From: Hydrogenobacter hydrogenophilus
GTDB taxonomy: Bacteria; Aquificota; Aquificia; Aquificales; Aquificaceae
DNA length: 49,932 nt
Reading direction: 5' to 3'
NCBI RefSeq assembly: GCF_900215655.1
Contig: NZ_OBEN01000011.1
Coordinates: 1-49,932, forward strand
Of the stretch, positions 1-8,050 are shown piece by piece. Position 1 is the first letter of the stretch, and each line of letters begins with the position of its first letter. The notes under the pieces were generated by a model, which saw only the letters and a program-made list of their open reading frames with translations, did no database searches and was not told the origin of the DNA. Position numbers and translations under genes: made by a program.

Positions 1-97
1 TGGTGCTTTGGGGGATTTACTTATTTTTTGAGCTTTTGAGGGCTGTTTTTAGAAATCAAGTTTTGTCAATGCTCTGGGATTTTTCAAACAGCCTCAG
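1..97. repeat. Left arm of 97-bp terminal inverted repeat
   Basis: The first 97 bases are the exact reverse complement of 49836-49932. Identity stops at base 98. The arm ends one base before the lepA stop codon (99-101). Within it, an arm GAGGGCTGTTTTT and a partner AAACAGCCTC can pair, so a hairpin is possible. No convincing ORF is seen. It may be the edge of a multicopy element or intergenic repeat at which the assembly stopped; the body of the element is not in the window. Confidence 0.9.
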
Positions 98-98
98 A

Positions 99-1892
99 TC
101 ACTCTACCTTTAGCACCGTTAGAAAGGCTTCTTGGGGAAGTTCCACCTTTCCAAACTGCTTTAATCTCTTTTTCCCTTCCTTTTGCTTTTCTAAAAGCTT
201 TTTCTTCCTTGTGATGTCTCCACCGTAGCACTTTGCTGTGACATTTGCTCTCAATGGAGGTATTCTTTCTGAGGCTATGATCTTGTTGCCTATACCTGCT
301 TGAACTTTGACCTCAAAGAGTTGCCTTGGGATCACTTCCTTGAGTTTTTCTACCAACTGTCTTGCCCTTCTGTAAGCTTTATCTCTGTGAACTATGAAAG
401 AAAGCGCGTCTACGGGTTCATTGTTTATAAACACGTTTAGTTTTACAAGGTCTTCCTCTCTGAAGCCTAAAAACTCATAATCGTAAGATGCATAACCCTT
501 TGAAACACCCTTAATCTTATCGTGAAAGTCCATAATGACCTCACTAAGGGGCATTTCGTACTCAAGCATGACCGTGTTGGGATCAAGGTATACAAACTTC
601 TTTTGGATACCTCGCTTTTCCTGACACAGACTCATAATATTTCCCACATAGTCTTTAGGTGTGATTATAGTGATCAGCACAAAAGGCTCTTCTATGGCAT
701 CAATATAACCCCAATTCTCGGGAAGTTCCGAAGGATTCCTTATCTCCTTTATTTCTCCATTTTTTAGTCTTACCCTGTAGACCACGCTGGGTGCTGTGGT
801 GATGATACTAACTCCGTATTCCCTCTCTAATCTCTCTTGGACTATCTCCATGTGCAAAAGTCCCAAGAAGCCGACCCTAAAACCGAGCCCTAAGGCTGGT
901 GATGTTTCGGGTTCGTACTGAATGGCAGCATCGTTTATAGAGTACTTTTCAAGAGCATCTCTTAACTCTTCGTAAGTGTATCCCTCTGAAGGATATATAC
1001 CTGCATAAACCATGGGTTTAGCAGGTCTAAAGCCAGGCACTGGACTGCTTGCGGGATTTTTTGCGTCTGTTATGGTATCCCCTATCTTTATGTCTCTCAC
1101 ATCCTTTATGGATGCAGCTATGTATCCCACCTCACCTGCGCTGAGTTTCTCAAACTTGGTCATCTTGGGAGTTTGCGCTCCAACCTCTGTTACCTCAAAC
1201 TCCTTGCCTGTAGAGAAGAGTCTTATGCGCATACCGGGTTTTACCTCACCGTCAAAGACCCTCACAAAGGCTACCGCACCTCTATAAGGGTCATAGTAAG
1301 AGTCAAAGATAAGAGCCTTCAGAGGAGCTTGAGCATTTCCTTTTGGTGGTGGTATGCGCTTGACTATGGCTTCAAGCACTTGCTTTATGCCTATGCCTTC
1401 CTTTGCGGATATAAGAAGGACATCTTCTGAGGGAAGACCCAGTATGTCCTCTATCTGTTTTTTAACCCTTTCTGGGTCCGCAGAAGGCAGGTCAATCTTG
1501 TTTATTACTGGCAGGATCACCAAATCTTGTTCTACAGCCTTCCAAAAGTTAGCTACTGTTTGAGCCTCTATTCCTTGCGTTGCATCTACTAAGAGTATAG
1601 CCCCTTCACACGCAGCAAGAGCCCTTGAAACCTCATAAGAGAAATCCACGTGTCCCGGTGTGTCTATAAGGTGTAGAGTATAAGTATTTCCATCTTCTGC
1701 CCTGTAGAACATCTTAACCGCCTGAAGTTTAATGGTTATACCTCTTTCCCTTTCTATCTCTAAGGTGTCTAACATCTGATCTTTTAGCTCTCGCCTTGAG
1801 ACGCTCCCAGTGTATTCAAGAAGTCTGTCCGCAAGGGTAGATTTGCCATGATCTACATGCGCTATTATGGAGAAGTTTCTTATGAGCTCCAT
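99..1892 (-). CDS. lepA: Elongation factor 4 (LepA) GTPase
   Basis: This is a ribosome-associated translational GTPase that acts on stalled or mistranslocated ribosomes. At 597 aa it has the normal length for the family. It begins [19 protein letters not shown], with the P-loop at residues 11-19, switch II DTPGH at 77-81 and the specificity motif NKID at 131-134. The EF-G-like domains and the Lys-rich LepA C-terminal domain follow. The gene is monocistronic here, with the CRISPR region upstream. An AT-rich TTATAAATACT lies directly before the start codon and no Shine-Dalgarno (SD) sequence is seen, so the transcript may be almost leaderless. The stop codon lies one base from the terminal repeat. 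Confidence 0.98.
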   Translation of the reverse strand: MELIRNFSIIAHVDHGKSTLADRLLEYTGSVSRRELKDQMLDTLEIERERGITIKLQAVKMFYRAEDGNTYTLHLIDTPGHVDFSYEVSRALAACEGAILLVDATQGIEAQTVANFWKAVEQDLVILPVINKIDLPSADPERVKKQIEDILGLPSEDVLLISAKEGIGIKQVLEAIVKRIPPPKGNAQAPLKALIFDSYYDPYRGAVAFVRVFDGEVKPGMRIRLFSTGKEFEVTEVGAQTPKMTKFEKLSAGEVGYIAASIKDVRDIKIGDTITDAKNPASSPVPGFRPAKPMVYAGIYPSEGYTYEELRDALEKYSINDAAIQYEPETSPALGLGFRVGFLGLLHMEIVQERLEREYGVSIITTAPSVVYRVRLKNGEIKEIRNPSELPENWGYIDAIEEPFVLITIITPKDYVGNIMSLCQEKRGIQKKFVYLDPNTVMLEYEMPLSEVIMDFHDKIKGVSKGYASYDYEFLGFREEDLVKLNVFINNEPVDALSFIVHRDKAYRRARQLVEKLKEVIPRQLFEVKVQAGIGNKIIASERIPPLRANVTAKCYGGDITRKKKLLEKQKEGKKRLKQFGKVELPQEAFLTVLKVE

Positions 1893-2070
1893 AGTATTTA
1901 TAAATTTAAGAGCTTTTTCCGAAGTCTAAGTTCAGAAAAACAAGGCATAACCTTTCAAACAGAACTAAATTGCTCTGTTTTTTATTTACCCTGCAGGATC
2001 TAAAACCTCCTATCCATGAGGACTTGGAGAAAACCAAGTTTAAGAAGCTTTGTTAATGGATATTTTAGGA
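1893..2070. other. Intergenic gap between lepA and the CRISPR array
   Basis: This 178-bp AT-rich stretch carries no credible gene. It holds the presumed lepA promoter on the minus strand, a terminator-like hairpin at 1957-1987, and one copy of the 10-mer TTTCAAACAG (1953-1962) that also occurs in the terminal repeat and beside mutS. Confidence 0.7.
1957..1987 (+). terminator. Terminator-like hairpin left of the CRISPR array
   Basis: AAACAGA (1957-1963) and TCTGTTT (1974-1980) form a perfect 7-bp stem around a 10-nt loop, followed by a T-rich tract on the plus strand. The stem is AT-rich and there is no plus-strand gene just upstream. It could instead end transcription of the array coming from the right, although the T tract is poorer in that direction. 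Confidence 0.4.
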
Positions 2071-2654
2071 ATAACAATCCCACACAGTGGGCTTACAAAC
2101 TTAAGCCAAGTACTCAAGTCCAGTCTCAAGGACTACATGCTGTCTCAATCCCACACGGTGGGCTAAAAAACTCTTTGTCCAATGCACTGTTAGATACTCA
2201 TGTGCATTGTCGCAATCCCACACAGTGGGCTAAAAAACCTAAAGTGTATAAGATTGTGCATGAGGTTTTAGAAAGGTCGCAATCCCACACAGTGGGCTAA
2301 AAAACGAAACACTGATAATCTATGCGAGCAGAAGCGGAAGGTTATAGTCGCAATCCCACACAGTGGGCTAAAAAACGAGATGATAGTTGTATCTATGGCA
2401 TGCACTATCAAGATAGGAGAGAGGTCGCAATCCCACACAGTGGGCTAAAAAACTTGGCATTGTAAAAGGCTTTCCCTTCTCAGTTATAGGGTCGCAATCC
2501 CACACAGTGGGCTAAAAAACGTAGCCATGCTGAGGTATGTACATCCAGAAAACATTGGTCGCAATCCCACACAGTGGGCTAAAAAACATCAGTACCCACA
2601 ACTATTCTTTGATCTCAAGAAATAGTCGCAATCCCACACAGTGGGCTAAAAAAC
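2071..2654 (-). CRISPR. CRISPR array, nine 30-nt repeats and eight spacers, no cas genes nearby
   Basis: The plus-strand repeat reads GTCGCAATCCCACACAGTGG followed by GCTAAAAAAC. Repeats start at 2071, 2142, 2209, 2276, 2347, 2424, 2491, 2558 and 2625. Spacers are 41, 37, 37, 41, 47, 37, 37 and 37 nt. Repeats 3-9 are identical; repeat 2 has two changes and repeat 1 five. The repeat core CCCAC-N3-GTGGG is palindromic. Read on the minus strand the repeat starts GTTTTTTAGCCC and ends ATTGCGAC, resembling the 8-nt crRNA handle of type I-B/III systems, so transcription is inferred leftward with the leader on the right. Degenerate repeats at the left end agree with that. No cas gene lies in the window. 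Confidence 0.97.
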
Positions 2655-2686
2655 CCCAAATCCTTACATGCTTGATCTCATTCTCT

Positions 2687-2770
2687 CTCAAGCATTTCAC
2701 CAGAGGGCTACCCTCTTTAAATGAAGTTAATTTTCGGAAATTTTCAGTTCCCAAAAATGGGCTAAAAAAG
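2687..2770. repeat. Decayed CRISPR repeats right of the array
   Basis: 2741-2770 matches the CRISPR repeat at 20 of 30 positions without gaps, including an unbroken match over TGGGCTAAAAAA. Its palindrome has changed to CCCAAAAATGGG, which still pairs. A weaker relic lies around 2687-2716, where CAGAGGGCTA resembles the repeat core CAGTGGGCTA. This would be the leader side, where decay is unexpected. Older array remnants or a leader element that mimics the repeat are both possible. Confidence 0.6.
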
Positions 2771-3056
2771 TACAACTTATAAGTATTGGAACTCAATTAT
2801 CCCCAAAGTACCTCATCAAAACATCAAAATGCCAAAGTGTTTTGATGCACACATAAAAGCTATATAGCCCTCTTCTCCTACAAACACAAACCCTATTCAG
2901 TTGTCAAGATAACAAGGGTCAGTTTCCTGACCCTCAGTTCCAGCTTGGTAGATAATCTACCACACTTTACGAGAAAATGCAAGAGTATAAAGAAACTCTT
3001 TGTAGCAGGTCTTCATCGTAGGGAGATCTTTTGCTACTTTTCAAACAGCTTCACTA
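2771..3056. other. Hairpin-rich gap between CRISPR array and mutS; possible leader or structured RNA
   Basis: This gap has no gene but an unusual series of inverted repeats. CATCAAAACA (2814-2823) pairs with TGTTTTGATG (2838-2847). GGGTCAG (2916-2922) pairs with CTGACCC (2927-2933) across a TTTC loop. TGGTAGAT (2946-2953) pairs with ATCTACCA (2955-2962). AAGAGT (2981-2986) pairs with ACTCTT (2995-3000). GTAGCA (3002-3007) pairs with TGCTAC (3032-3037). It may be the CRISPR leader, the mutS 3' region, or a small structured RNA. I recognise no Rfam family in it. Confidence 0.45.
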
Positions 3057-5612
3057 CTATATGAGACTTTCCTTTAATGTCTTTACTCTTTCCTTGAGTT
3101 CGGAAAGTATCATAAGAGCTTGCAGAGGTGTGGTGTGTGCTATGTCAATACTTTCAATGTGTTGTAAGATTTCCTGCCACTTGTGTTCTTTTTCTATATG
3201 GACGCTCTGTATATAAACCTTCTCAAGAAAAGGAACTTGGTACTCTGAGAGTATCTCTTCTGCACGCCTTATGACCTTTTCGGGAAGTCCTGCCATTTTA
3301 GCTACTTCTATCCCAAAGCTTCCTTCTGCTTTTCCTCGCGTGAGTCTGTATAGGAAAAGGAGCTTATCTTGGTTTTTGGATATGGCCATGTGATAGTTTT
3401 TTATACAAGGGAAGCGCTCCTCAAGCTTGGTGATCTCCAAGTAGTGGGTGGCAATAAGAGTCCTTGCTTTTATGTTTTCTGCTATGTATTCTAAAATAGC
3501 CTTACTCAGGGCTATGCCGTCATAAGTGGAAGTCCCCCTTCCCACTTCGTCAAGAATTATTAGGCTTCTTTCGTCCGCAGAGTTAAGTATGCTTGCCACT
3601 TCCAGCATCTCATTCATAAAGGTGGATACCCCCAACGCTAACATGTCTCCAGAACCTATGCGTGCGTGCAAAGAAGAAACTGTACCTATGCGTGCATACT
3701 CACACGGTAAGAAAGAACCCATATGTGCCATTAGGGTCAGTACCGCCACCTGCCTTATATAACTGGACTTTCCCGCCATATTAGGACCTGTGATGACTAT
3801 GATGAGCTCATCTTCCGTTATGTGCGTATCGTTGGGAACATAATCCTTTACAAAGGCGCATATAAGTGGGTGTTTCCCTTCCTTTATCTCTATGACCTTT
3901 TCATCAGTAATTATGGGCTTTTTCCACCCCTGCTCAAGGGCTAAGTACGCCAAAGACTGAATGTAGTCTAAGTATCCTATCGCTTGGGCACTCTTTGCTA
4001 TGTTTTCTACCTTTGAGAGCACCCTTTCCTTTAACTCTAAGAATATCTCGTATTCAAGGTCCTTTATCCTTGTTTGAGCGGAAAGTATTTTTTCTTCCAT
4101 AAGGGAGAGCTCATCCGTGATGAATCTTTCAGAATTACTAAGAGTCTGTCTTCTTTTAAAATACTTAGGCACATGCTTGAGATTGGGTTTAGTGACTTCT
4201 ATGTAGAAGCCCATAACTCTGTTGTAGCCTATCTTTAGGCTCTGAATGTTGGTTTCTTTTCGCAGTTTCTCTTCGTATTCTTTCACAAGCTTTTCGGAAT
4301 TCCTCAGTATGTCCCTAAGATGATCAAGTTCTGGATGCACACCGTCCTTTATTAAACCACCCTCTTTTAGATGCAGTGGTGGATCATCTACAAGGGTAGT
4401 GTCTATGTCCAGTGCTATATCTCTGAGATCCTCCATATCTTGCAACTGCTCTTTTAGTACTTCAGAAGAGAAGCCTACATTCATGAGTTTTTCTCTAAGA
4501 TCAGCTAATAAGAAAAGGGCTTTTTTTAGAAGGACAAAATCTTTCGGTGTTGCAAGATTTCCGCTTATTTTAGATGTAAGTCTTTCCAAATCCGGCATGT
4601 CCTCTAAAATTTCCCTTATCTGCAAAAGCAGTTCCCTTCTATTTATTAACTCTTCGACCGCAGATTGCATCTTAAGGATCCTTTCTTTGCTTCTGAAAGG
4701 ATGCAGAATGTGAAACTTGAGCCTTCTTTTGCCCATTCCAGTGAGAGTTCTGTTTATGACGCTAAAGAGAGATATATCTTCGCGTCCTTCGTAACTCTCA
4801 AGAAGCTCAAGCCCACGCCTTGCCCTGTAGTCTATCCTAACATACCCTTCATCTGCATAAGGTCTTGGCTTTTTCACAAAGGGTGTAAAGCTCTTTTGAG
4901 TGTTTTTAAGGTAAAGGTAGGCACCTCCGCACGGGATTAGTTCTTCTTGGGATTCAAACCCCAAAGCCTTACTGTTGTATACGTTAAAATCCTTAAAGAG
5001 TACCCTAAGACCTTCCGTAAAGTAATCCTCGTCAAGCTCTGTCCTGTAAGCTTTTATAAGCTTCTCAAACTCAAAGTCTGTGCCCTTTTTGAGAAGAACT
5101 TCTTTTGGAGAAAACTTACACATAAATTCGTAGGCCTGCTCCTTTGAAAAAGCACCTGCAACAAACTCTCCCGTTGAAGGGTTAAGGTATGCGCAAAAGT
5201 ACTTTTTACCTTTGTTGTATACGCACACAAGCCCAGATAATTCCTTCTCAAAGTAAGTACCCGGTGTTATAACTCTGATGACATCCCTTTTGACTATACC
5301 CTTTGCCTGACTTGCATCTTCTAACTGCTCACATATGGCTACCTTGTAGCCTTTGGATACGAGTCTGTTTATGTATGTGGAAGAAGAATGGTATGGCACA
5401 CCGCACATGGGAATTCTTTCTCTTCCCTTACCGCTTGGTCTTGATGTAAGAACAAGGCCCAGTTCCTTAGAGCCTATGTGAGCATCTTCATAAAAAAGCT
5501 CGTAAAAATCCCCAAGGCGAAAAAGGAGAAGACAGTCTGGATAGAGTCTTTTAAAGTGGTGATACTGAGAGAGCATAGGCGTAAGGTCATCATCACTTGG
5601 CGTATTCCACAT
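3057..5612 (-). CDS. mutS: DNA mismatch repair protein MutS
   Basis: This is the mismatch-recognition ATPase that starts methyl-independent mismatch repair. At 851 aa it is a full-length MutS1. The mismatch-reading Phe-X-Glu is visible as F36-Y37-E38 in GDFYELF. The connector and lever domains follow. The C-terminal ABC ATPase has Walker [10 protein letters not shown] near residue 607 and Walker [17 protein letters not shown] near residue 685. The start overlaps the end of rny by 20 bp, so it is translated from the same minus-strand transcript. No mutL is in the window. Confidence 0.98.
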   Translation of the reverse strand: MWNTPSDDDLTPMLSQYHHFKRLYPDCLLLFRLGDFYELFYEDAHIGSKELGLVLTSRPSGKGRERIPMCGVPYHSSSTYINRLVSKGYKVAICEQLEDASQAKGIVKRDVIRVITPGTYFEKELSGLVCVYNKGKKYFCAYLNPSTGEFVAGAFSKEQAYEFMCKFSPKEVLLKKGTDFEFEKLIKAYRTELDEDYFTEGLRVLFKDFNVYNSKALGFESQEELIPCGGAYLYLKNTQKSFTPFVKKPRPYADEGYVRIDYRARRGLELLESYEGREDISLFSVINRTLTGMGKRRLKFHILHPFRSKERILKMQSAVEELINRRELLLQIREILEDMPDLERLTSKISGNLATPKDFVLLKKALFLLADLREKLMNVGFSSEVLKEQLQDMEDLRDIALDIDTTLVDDPPLHLKEGGLIKDGVHPELDHLRDILRNSEKLVKEYEEKLRKETNIQSLKIGYNRVMGFYIEVTKPNLKHVPKYFKRRQTLSNSERFITDELSLMEEKILSAQTRIKDLEYEIFLELKERVLSKVENIAKSAQAIGYLDYIQSLAYLALEQGWKKPIITDEKVIEIKEGKHPLICAFVKDYVPNDTHITEDELIIVITGPNMAGKSSYIRQVAVLTLMAHMGSFLPCEYARIGTVSSLHARIGSGDMLALGVSTFMNEMLEVASILNSADERSLIILDEVGRGTSTYDGIALSKAILEYIAENIKARTLIATHYLEITKLEERFPCIKNYHMAISKNQDKLLFLYRLTRGKAEGSFGIEVAKMAGLPEKVIRRAEEILSEYQVPFLEKVYIQSVHIEKEHKWQEILQHIESIDIAHTTPLQALMILSELKERVKTLKESLI

Positions 5613-7293
5613 GTCTTGTCTCCCTTATAACCACTACCTTTATCTGTCCTGGGTACTCCATCTCTTCCTCTATCTTTCTTGCTATTTCTTTTGAAAGCAT
5701 GTAGGCTTCCTCATCGCTTATCTCTTCAGGATTTACTATGATCCTCACTTCTCTACCTGCCTGCACCGCATAGGCGTTGGCTACACCTTTGAAGGACTTT
5801 ACTATGCTTTCAAGCTTTTCAAGTCTTTTAAGATAGGTTTCCAAGCTTTCCCTTCTTGCACCAGGCCTTGCTGCTGATAGGGCATCTGCTGCGCAAACAA
5901 GAGCAACTTCTGGATATCTCACTGGCTCTTCGTTGTGATGAGCCCTTATGGCGTTTAGCACTGGGTCAGGTTCTCCGTACTTTTTGCAAAGCTCTATACC
6001 TATGTCTGTGTGAGATCCACCAAGCTCGTGGGATATGGACTTGCCTATGTCGTGTAAAAGTCCTGCCCTTCTTGCCATCTTGGCATCAAGCCCCAACTCC
6101 TCAGCCATAAGTCCTGCAAGGTATGCTACCTCTTTGGAGTGTAAAAGAACATTCTGAGAGTAGCTTGTCCTAAAGTACAGCTTTCCTATGTAGTAGTATA
6201 GACCGGGATTTATGTCGTAGAGTCCAAGCTCAACACAAGTTTCTTCTCCCATCTTTCTTATCTTATCATCCATCTCTTTCTTGACTTGATTTACTACCTC
6301 TTCTATACGCGCAGGGTGTATTCTTCCATCTTCTATGAGTATCTGCAAAGCTTCTTTGGCTATCTCTCTCCTTAGGGGATCAAAGGACGATATGGTTACT
6401 ACATCAGGTGTGTCATCTATTATAAGGTCCACACCTGTTAAAAGCTCAAAGGTTCTTATGTTTCTACCCTCCCTTCCTATGATCCTACCTTTAAACTCGT
6501 TGCTGGGAAGTTCTACTGTGGTTGTTGTGTAGTTTATGGCTATTTCTGGTGATAATCTCTGTATGGCTGTGGTTATGACTTTTTTGGCTTCAAACTCTGC
6601 TCTCTCTCTTGTTTCTTCCTCTATTCGTTTGAATATCTTTATAGCTTCTATCTTGGCTTCTTCTTCTGCTCTCTTGAGAATTTCCGCTCTTGCTTCCTCC
6701 ATACTCATGGATGCTATTCTCTGTAGCTCAAGCATTTCCTTCTGAATCAAAGACTCTATCTCTTTTTCTTTTTGGTAAATGCTGCTTAGTCTTTCTTCTG
6801 CCTCTTTTTGAAGTTTTTCAAGCTGTTTTTCTGCGTCTCTTATGTCCTTTTCTCTTCTGTATAGCTCTTCTTCTCTTCTTTCCAAAACCTCAAGACGCCT
6901 CTCAAGTTGGTGTTCCTTCTGCATAAGGCTTTGCTCTAATTTCTGGATCTGCGCCCTTTTTTCCCTGATCTCCTCTTCTACCTCCTTCCGTCTGTTTTCC
7001 AGTTCCTCTTTTATTTTTTCTGCTTCTCCTTTGGCTCTTGCAAGTATGCTCTGGGCTTCTTCTTTGGAGAGTCTTATGTATTTTTCTGCCTCTTCCTTAG
7101 CTATACTGAGAATTCTTTCCGCTTCTGCTTGAGCTCTTTGAACTATCTGCCTGGCTTCCATTTCCACTCTCTGTATATCTACCTGAGGCATCTCTTTTTG
7201 CTGGCTTTTTCCCAACAGTTTTGAAACCAAAAATCCTACCCCACCAGAGAGTAAAACCACTATAAATAAGACTAACAACACTTCAGCACTCAT
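5593..7293 (-). CDS. rny: Ribonuclease Y
   Basis: This is a membrane-anchored endoribonuclease that begins mRNA decay. At 566 aa it shows the standard order: an N-terminal transmembrane helix (about residues 3-25), a long Glu/Lys/Arg-rich coiled coil (about 35-205), a KH RNA-binding domain with [13 protein letters not shown], and an HD phosphohydrolase domain with LLHDIGK near residue 413. An AAAGGAGG ribosome site precedes the ATG. The gene overlaps the 5-FTHF cyclo-ligase gene upstream by 11 bp and mutS downstream by 20 bp, so the three form an operon. Confidence 0.98.
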   Translation of the reverse strand: MSAEVLLVLFIVVLLSGGVGFLVSKLLGKSQQKEMPQVDIQRVEMEARQIVQRAQAEAERILSIAKEEAEKYIRLSKEEAQSILARAKGEAEKIKEELENRRKEVEEEIREKRAQIQKLEQSLMQKEHQLERRLEVLERREEELYRREKDIRDAEKQLEKLQKEAEERLSSIYQKEKEIESLIQKEMLELQRIASMSMEEARAEILKRAEEEAKIEAIKIFKRIEEETRERAEFEAKKVITTAIQRLSPEIAINYTTTTVELPSNEFKGRIIGREGRNIRTFELLTGVDLIIDDTPDVVTISSFDPLRREIAKEALQILIEDGRIHPARIEEVVNQVKKEMDDKIRKMGEETCVELGLYDINPGLYYYIGKLYFRTSYSQNVLLHSKEVAYLAGLMAEELGLDAKMARRAGLLHDIGKSISHELGGSHTDIGIELCKKYGEPDPVLNAIRAHHNEEPVRYPEVALVCAADALSAARPGARRESLETYLKRLEKLESIVKSFKGVANAYAVQAGREVRIIVNPEEISDEEAYMLSKEIARKIEEEMEYPGQIKVVVIRETRHVEYAK

Positions 7294-7858
7294 ACCTTTT
7301 ACCTCCTTTTAAGATGTATGATTCGGTGACCAGCACATCTACAGGCTGGTCCCATTCGTCTGTAGGTATCTCTTGCACCACTTGAAAACTGTAAGCTACT
7401 CCAATCTTTACCCCCATTATCTTTTGAAGAAGTCTGTCGTAATAACCTCTGCCAAAGCCTATTCTGTATCCTCTTTCGTCAAAGACCACTCCGGGCACTA
7501 TGGCAAGCTCTACCTCATAAGGGGAAAACTCTTTTCCTCCCATTGGTTCTGGTATGCAAAAAGATCCGGGCTTTATCTGTTCTTGACTTGTAATGCTATA
7601 GAGTTTTAGCTCTTGTCCTTCCACCTTGGGAAGAAGAACTCGCTTTTTAAGAGAGAGAGACTCCCATATGAGAGAAGTGAGATCCGGCTCTTTCCTTATA
7701 GGGCAGTAAAGTAGGATATTTTTAGCTTCCTTGAACTCTTTGAGGCTTTTGAGCTTAGCCTTTATCTTTTCCGAGTATATACTTCTTTCTTCCTCGGTGA
7801 GGGTATCTCTTTTATTTAAAAATTCCTTTCTTAGCTCGCTCTTTTTTAGCAACTTCAT
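7283..7858 (-). CDS. 5-formyltetrahydrofolate cyclo-ligase
   Basis: The enzyme converts 5-formyl-THF to 5,10-methenyl-THF using ATP. It is 191 aa, typical for the family (YgfA/MTHFS/FAU1). Recognisable features are an N-terminal Lys/Arg-rich helix, the YCPIRKEPD segment, and the ATP-binding signature GFGRGYYDR at 134-142. A strong SD (AAAGGAGG) precedes the ATG. The 6S RNA candidate lies immediately upstream on the same strand, as in the ssrS-ygfA arrangement of gammaproteobacteria. The gene leads into rny and mutS. Confidence 0.95.
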   Translation of the reverse strand: MKLLKKSELRKEFLNKRDTLTEEERSIYSEKIKAKLKSLKEFKEAKNILLYCPIRKEPDLTSLIWESLSLKKRVLLPKVEGQELKLYSITSQEQIKPGSFCIPEPMGGKEFSPYEVELAIVPGVVFDERGYRIGFGRGYYDRLLQKIMGVKIGVAYSFQVVQEIPTDEWDQPVDVLVTESYILKGGKRYEC

Positions 7859-7894
7859 CTTCCGCCTCCTTTCTCAGGAGGGGAAGGCAAGAAA

Positions 7895-8048
7895 CCCACC
7901 CGTGTGGTGGCAGGAAGGCTCCGGTGGGCCCCAATCCCTATAGGTGGGTGCTCTCCCGGAACGCCCTTAGGACTGTTCCGGAGCCGAGCTCCCTACTGGC
8001 TCACCTTGTGGACCCCAAATTAAACCTCTCTACCACCAACAGGGCAGG
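7895..8048 (-). ncRNA. ssrS: 6S RNA (candidate)
   Basis: 6S RNA mimics an open promoter and sequesters housekeeping RNA polymerase. Read on the minus strand, CCTGCCC (8048-8042) pairs fully with GGGTGGG (7901-7895). Inside this, GGTGGTAGAGAGG pairs with CCTTCCTGCCACC with one mismatch. A large AT/G-rich bubble follows, then an apical rod in which CCGGAAC pairs with GTTCCGG. The result is a single unbranched rod with a central bubble, about 154 nt, close to the size I recall for the Aquifex aeolicus 6S RNA. It is GC-rich relative to its surroundings, starts 2-3 nt after the pheT stop, and precedes a YgfA homologue. Ends are approximate. Confidence 0.72.
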
Positions 8049-8050
8049 CT

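Noticed and set aside
1-97. Transposase fragment or rRNA edge in the terminal repeat
   Set aside because: All frames contain stops within 97 bp and none gives a recognisable motif; no 16S or 23S sequence is visible.
2016-2796. Short ORFs running through the CRISPR array
   Set aside because: They read the repeats themselves (recurrent NPTQWAKKP peptide) and have no ribosome site.
2916-3045. RNase P RNA, tmRNA or SRP RNA in the hairpin-rich gap
   Set aside because: None of their conserved cores (for example the SRP GGAAGG/GCAGCC loop or tmRNA T-arm) is present.
7861-8050. Cobalamin or other riboswitch in the GC-rich gap upstream of the folate gene
   Set aside because: A short GCCAGT-like string is present but no B12-box or core; the rod-like fold and gene order fit 6S RNA better.
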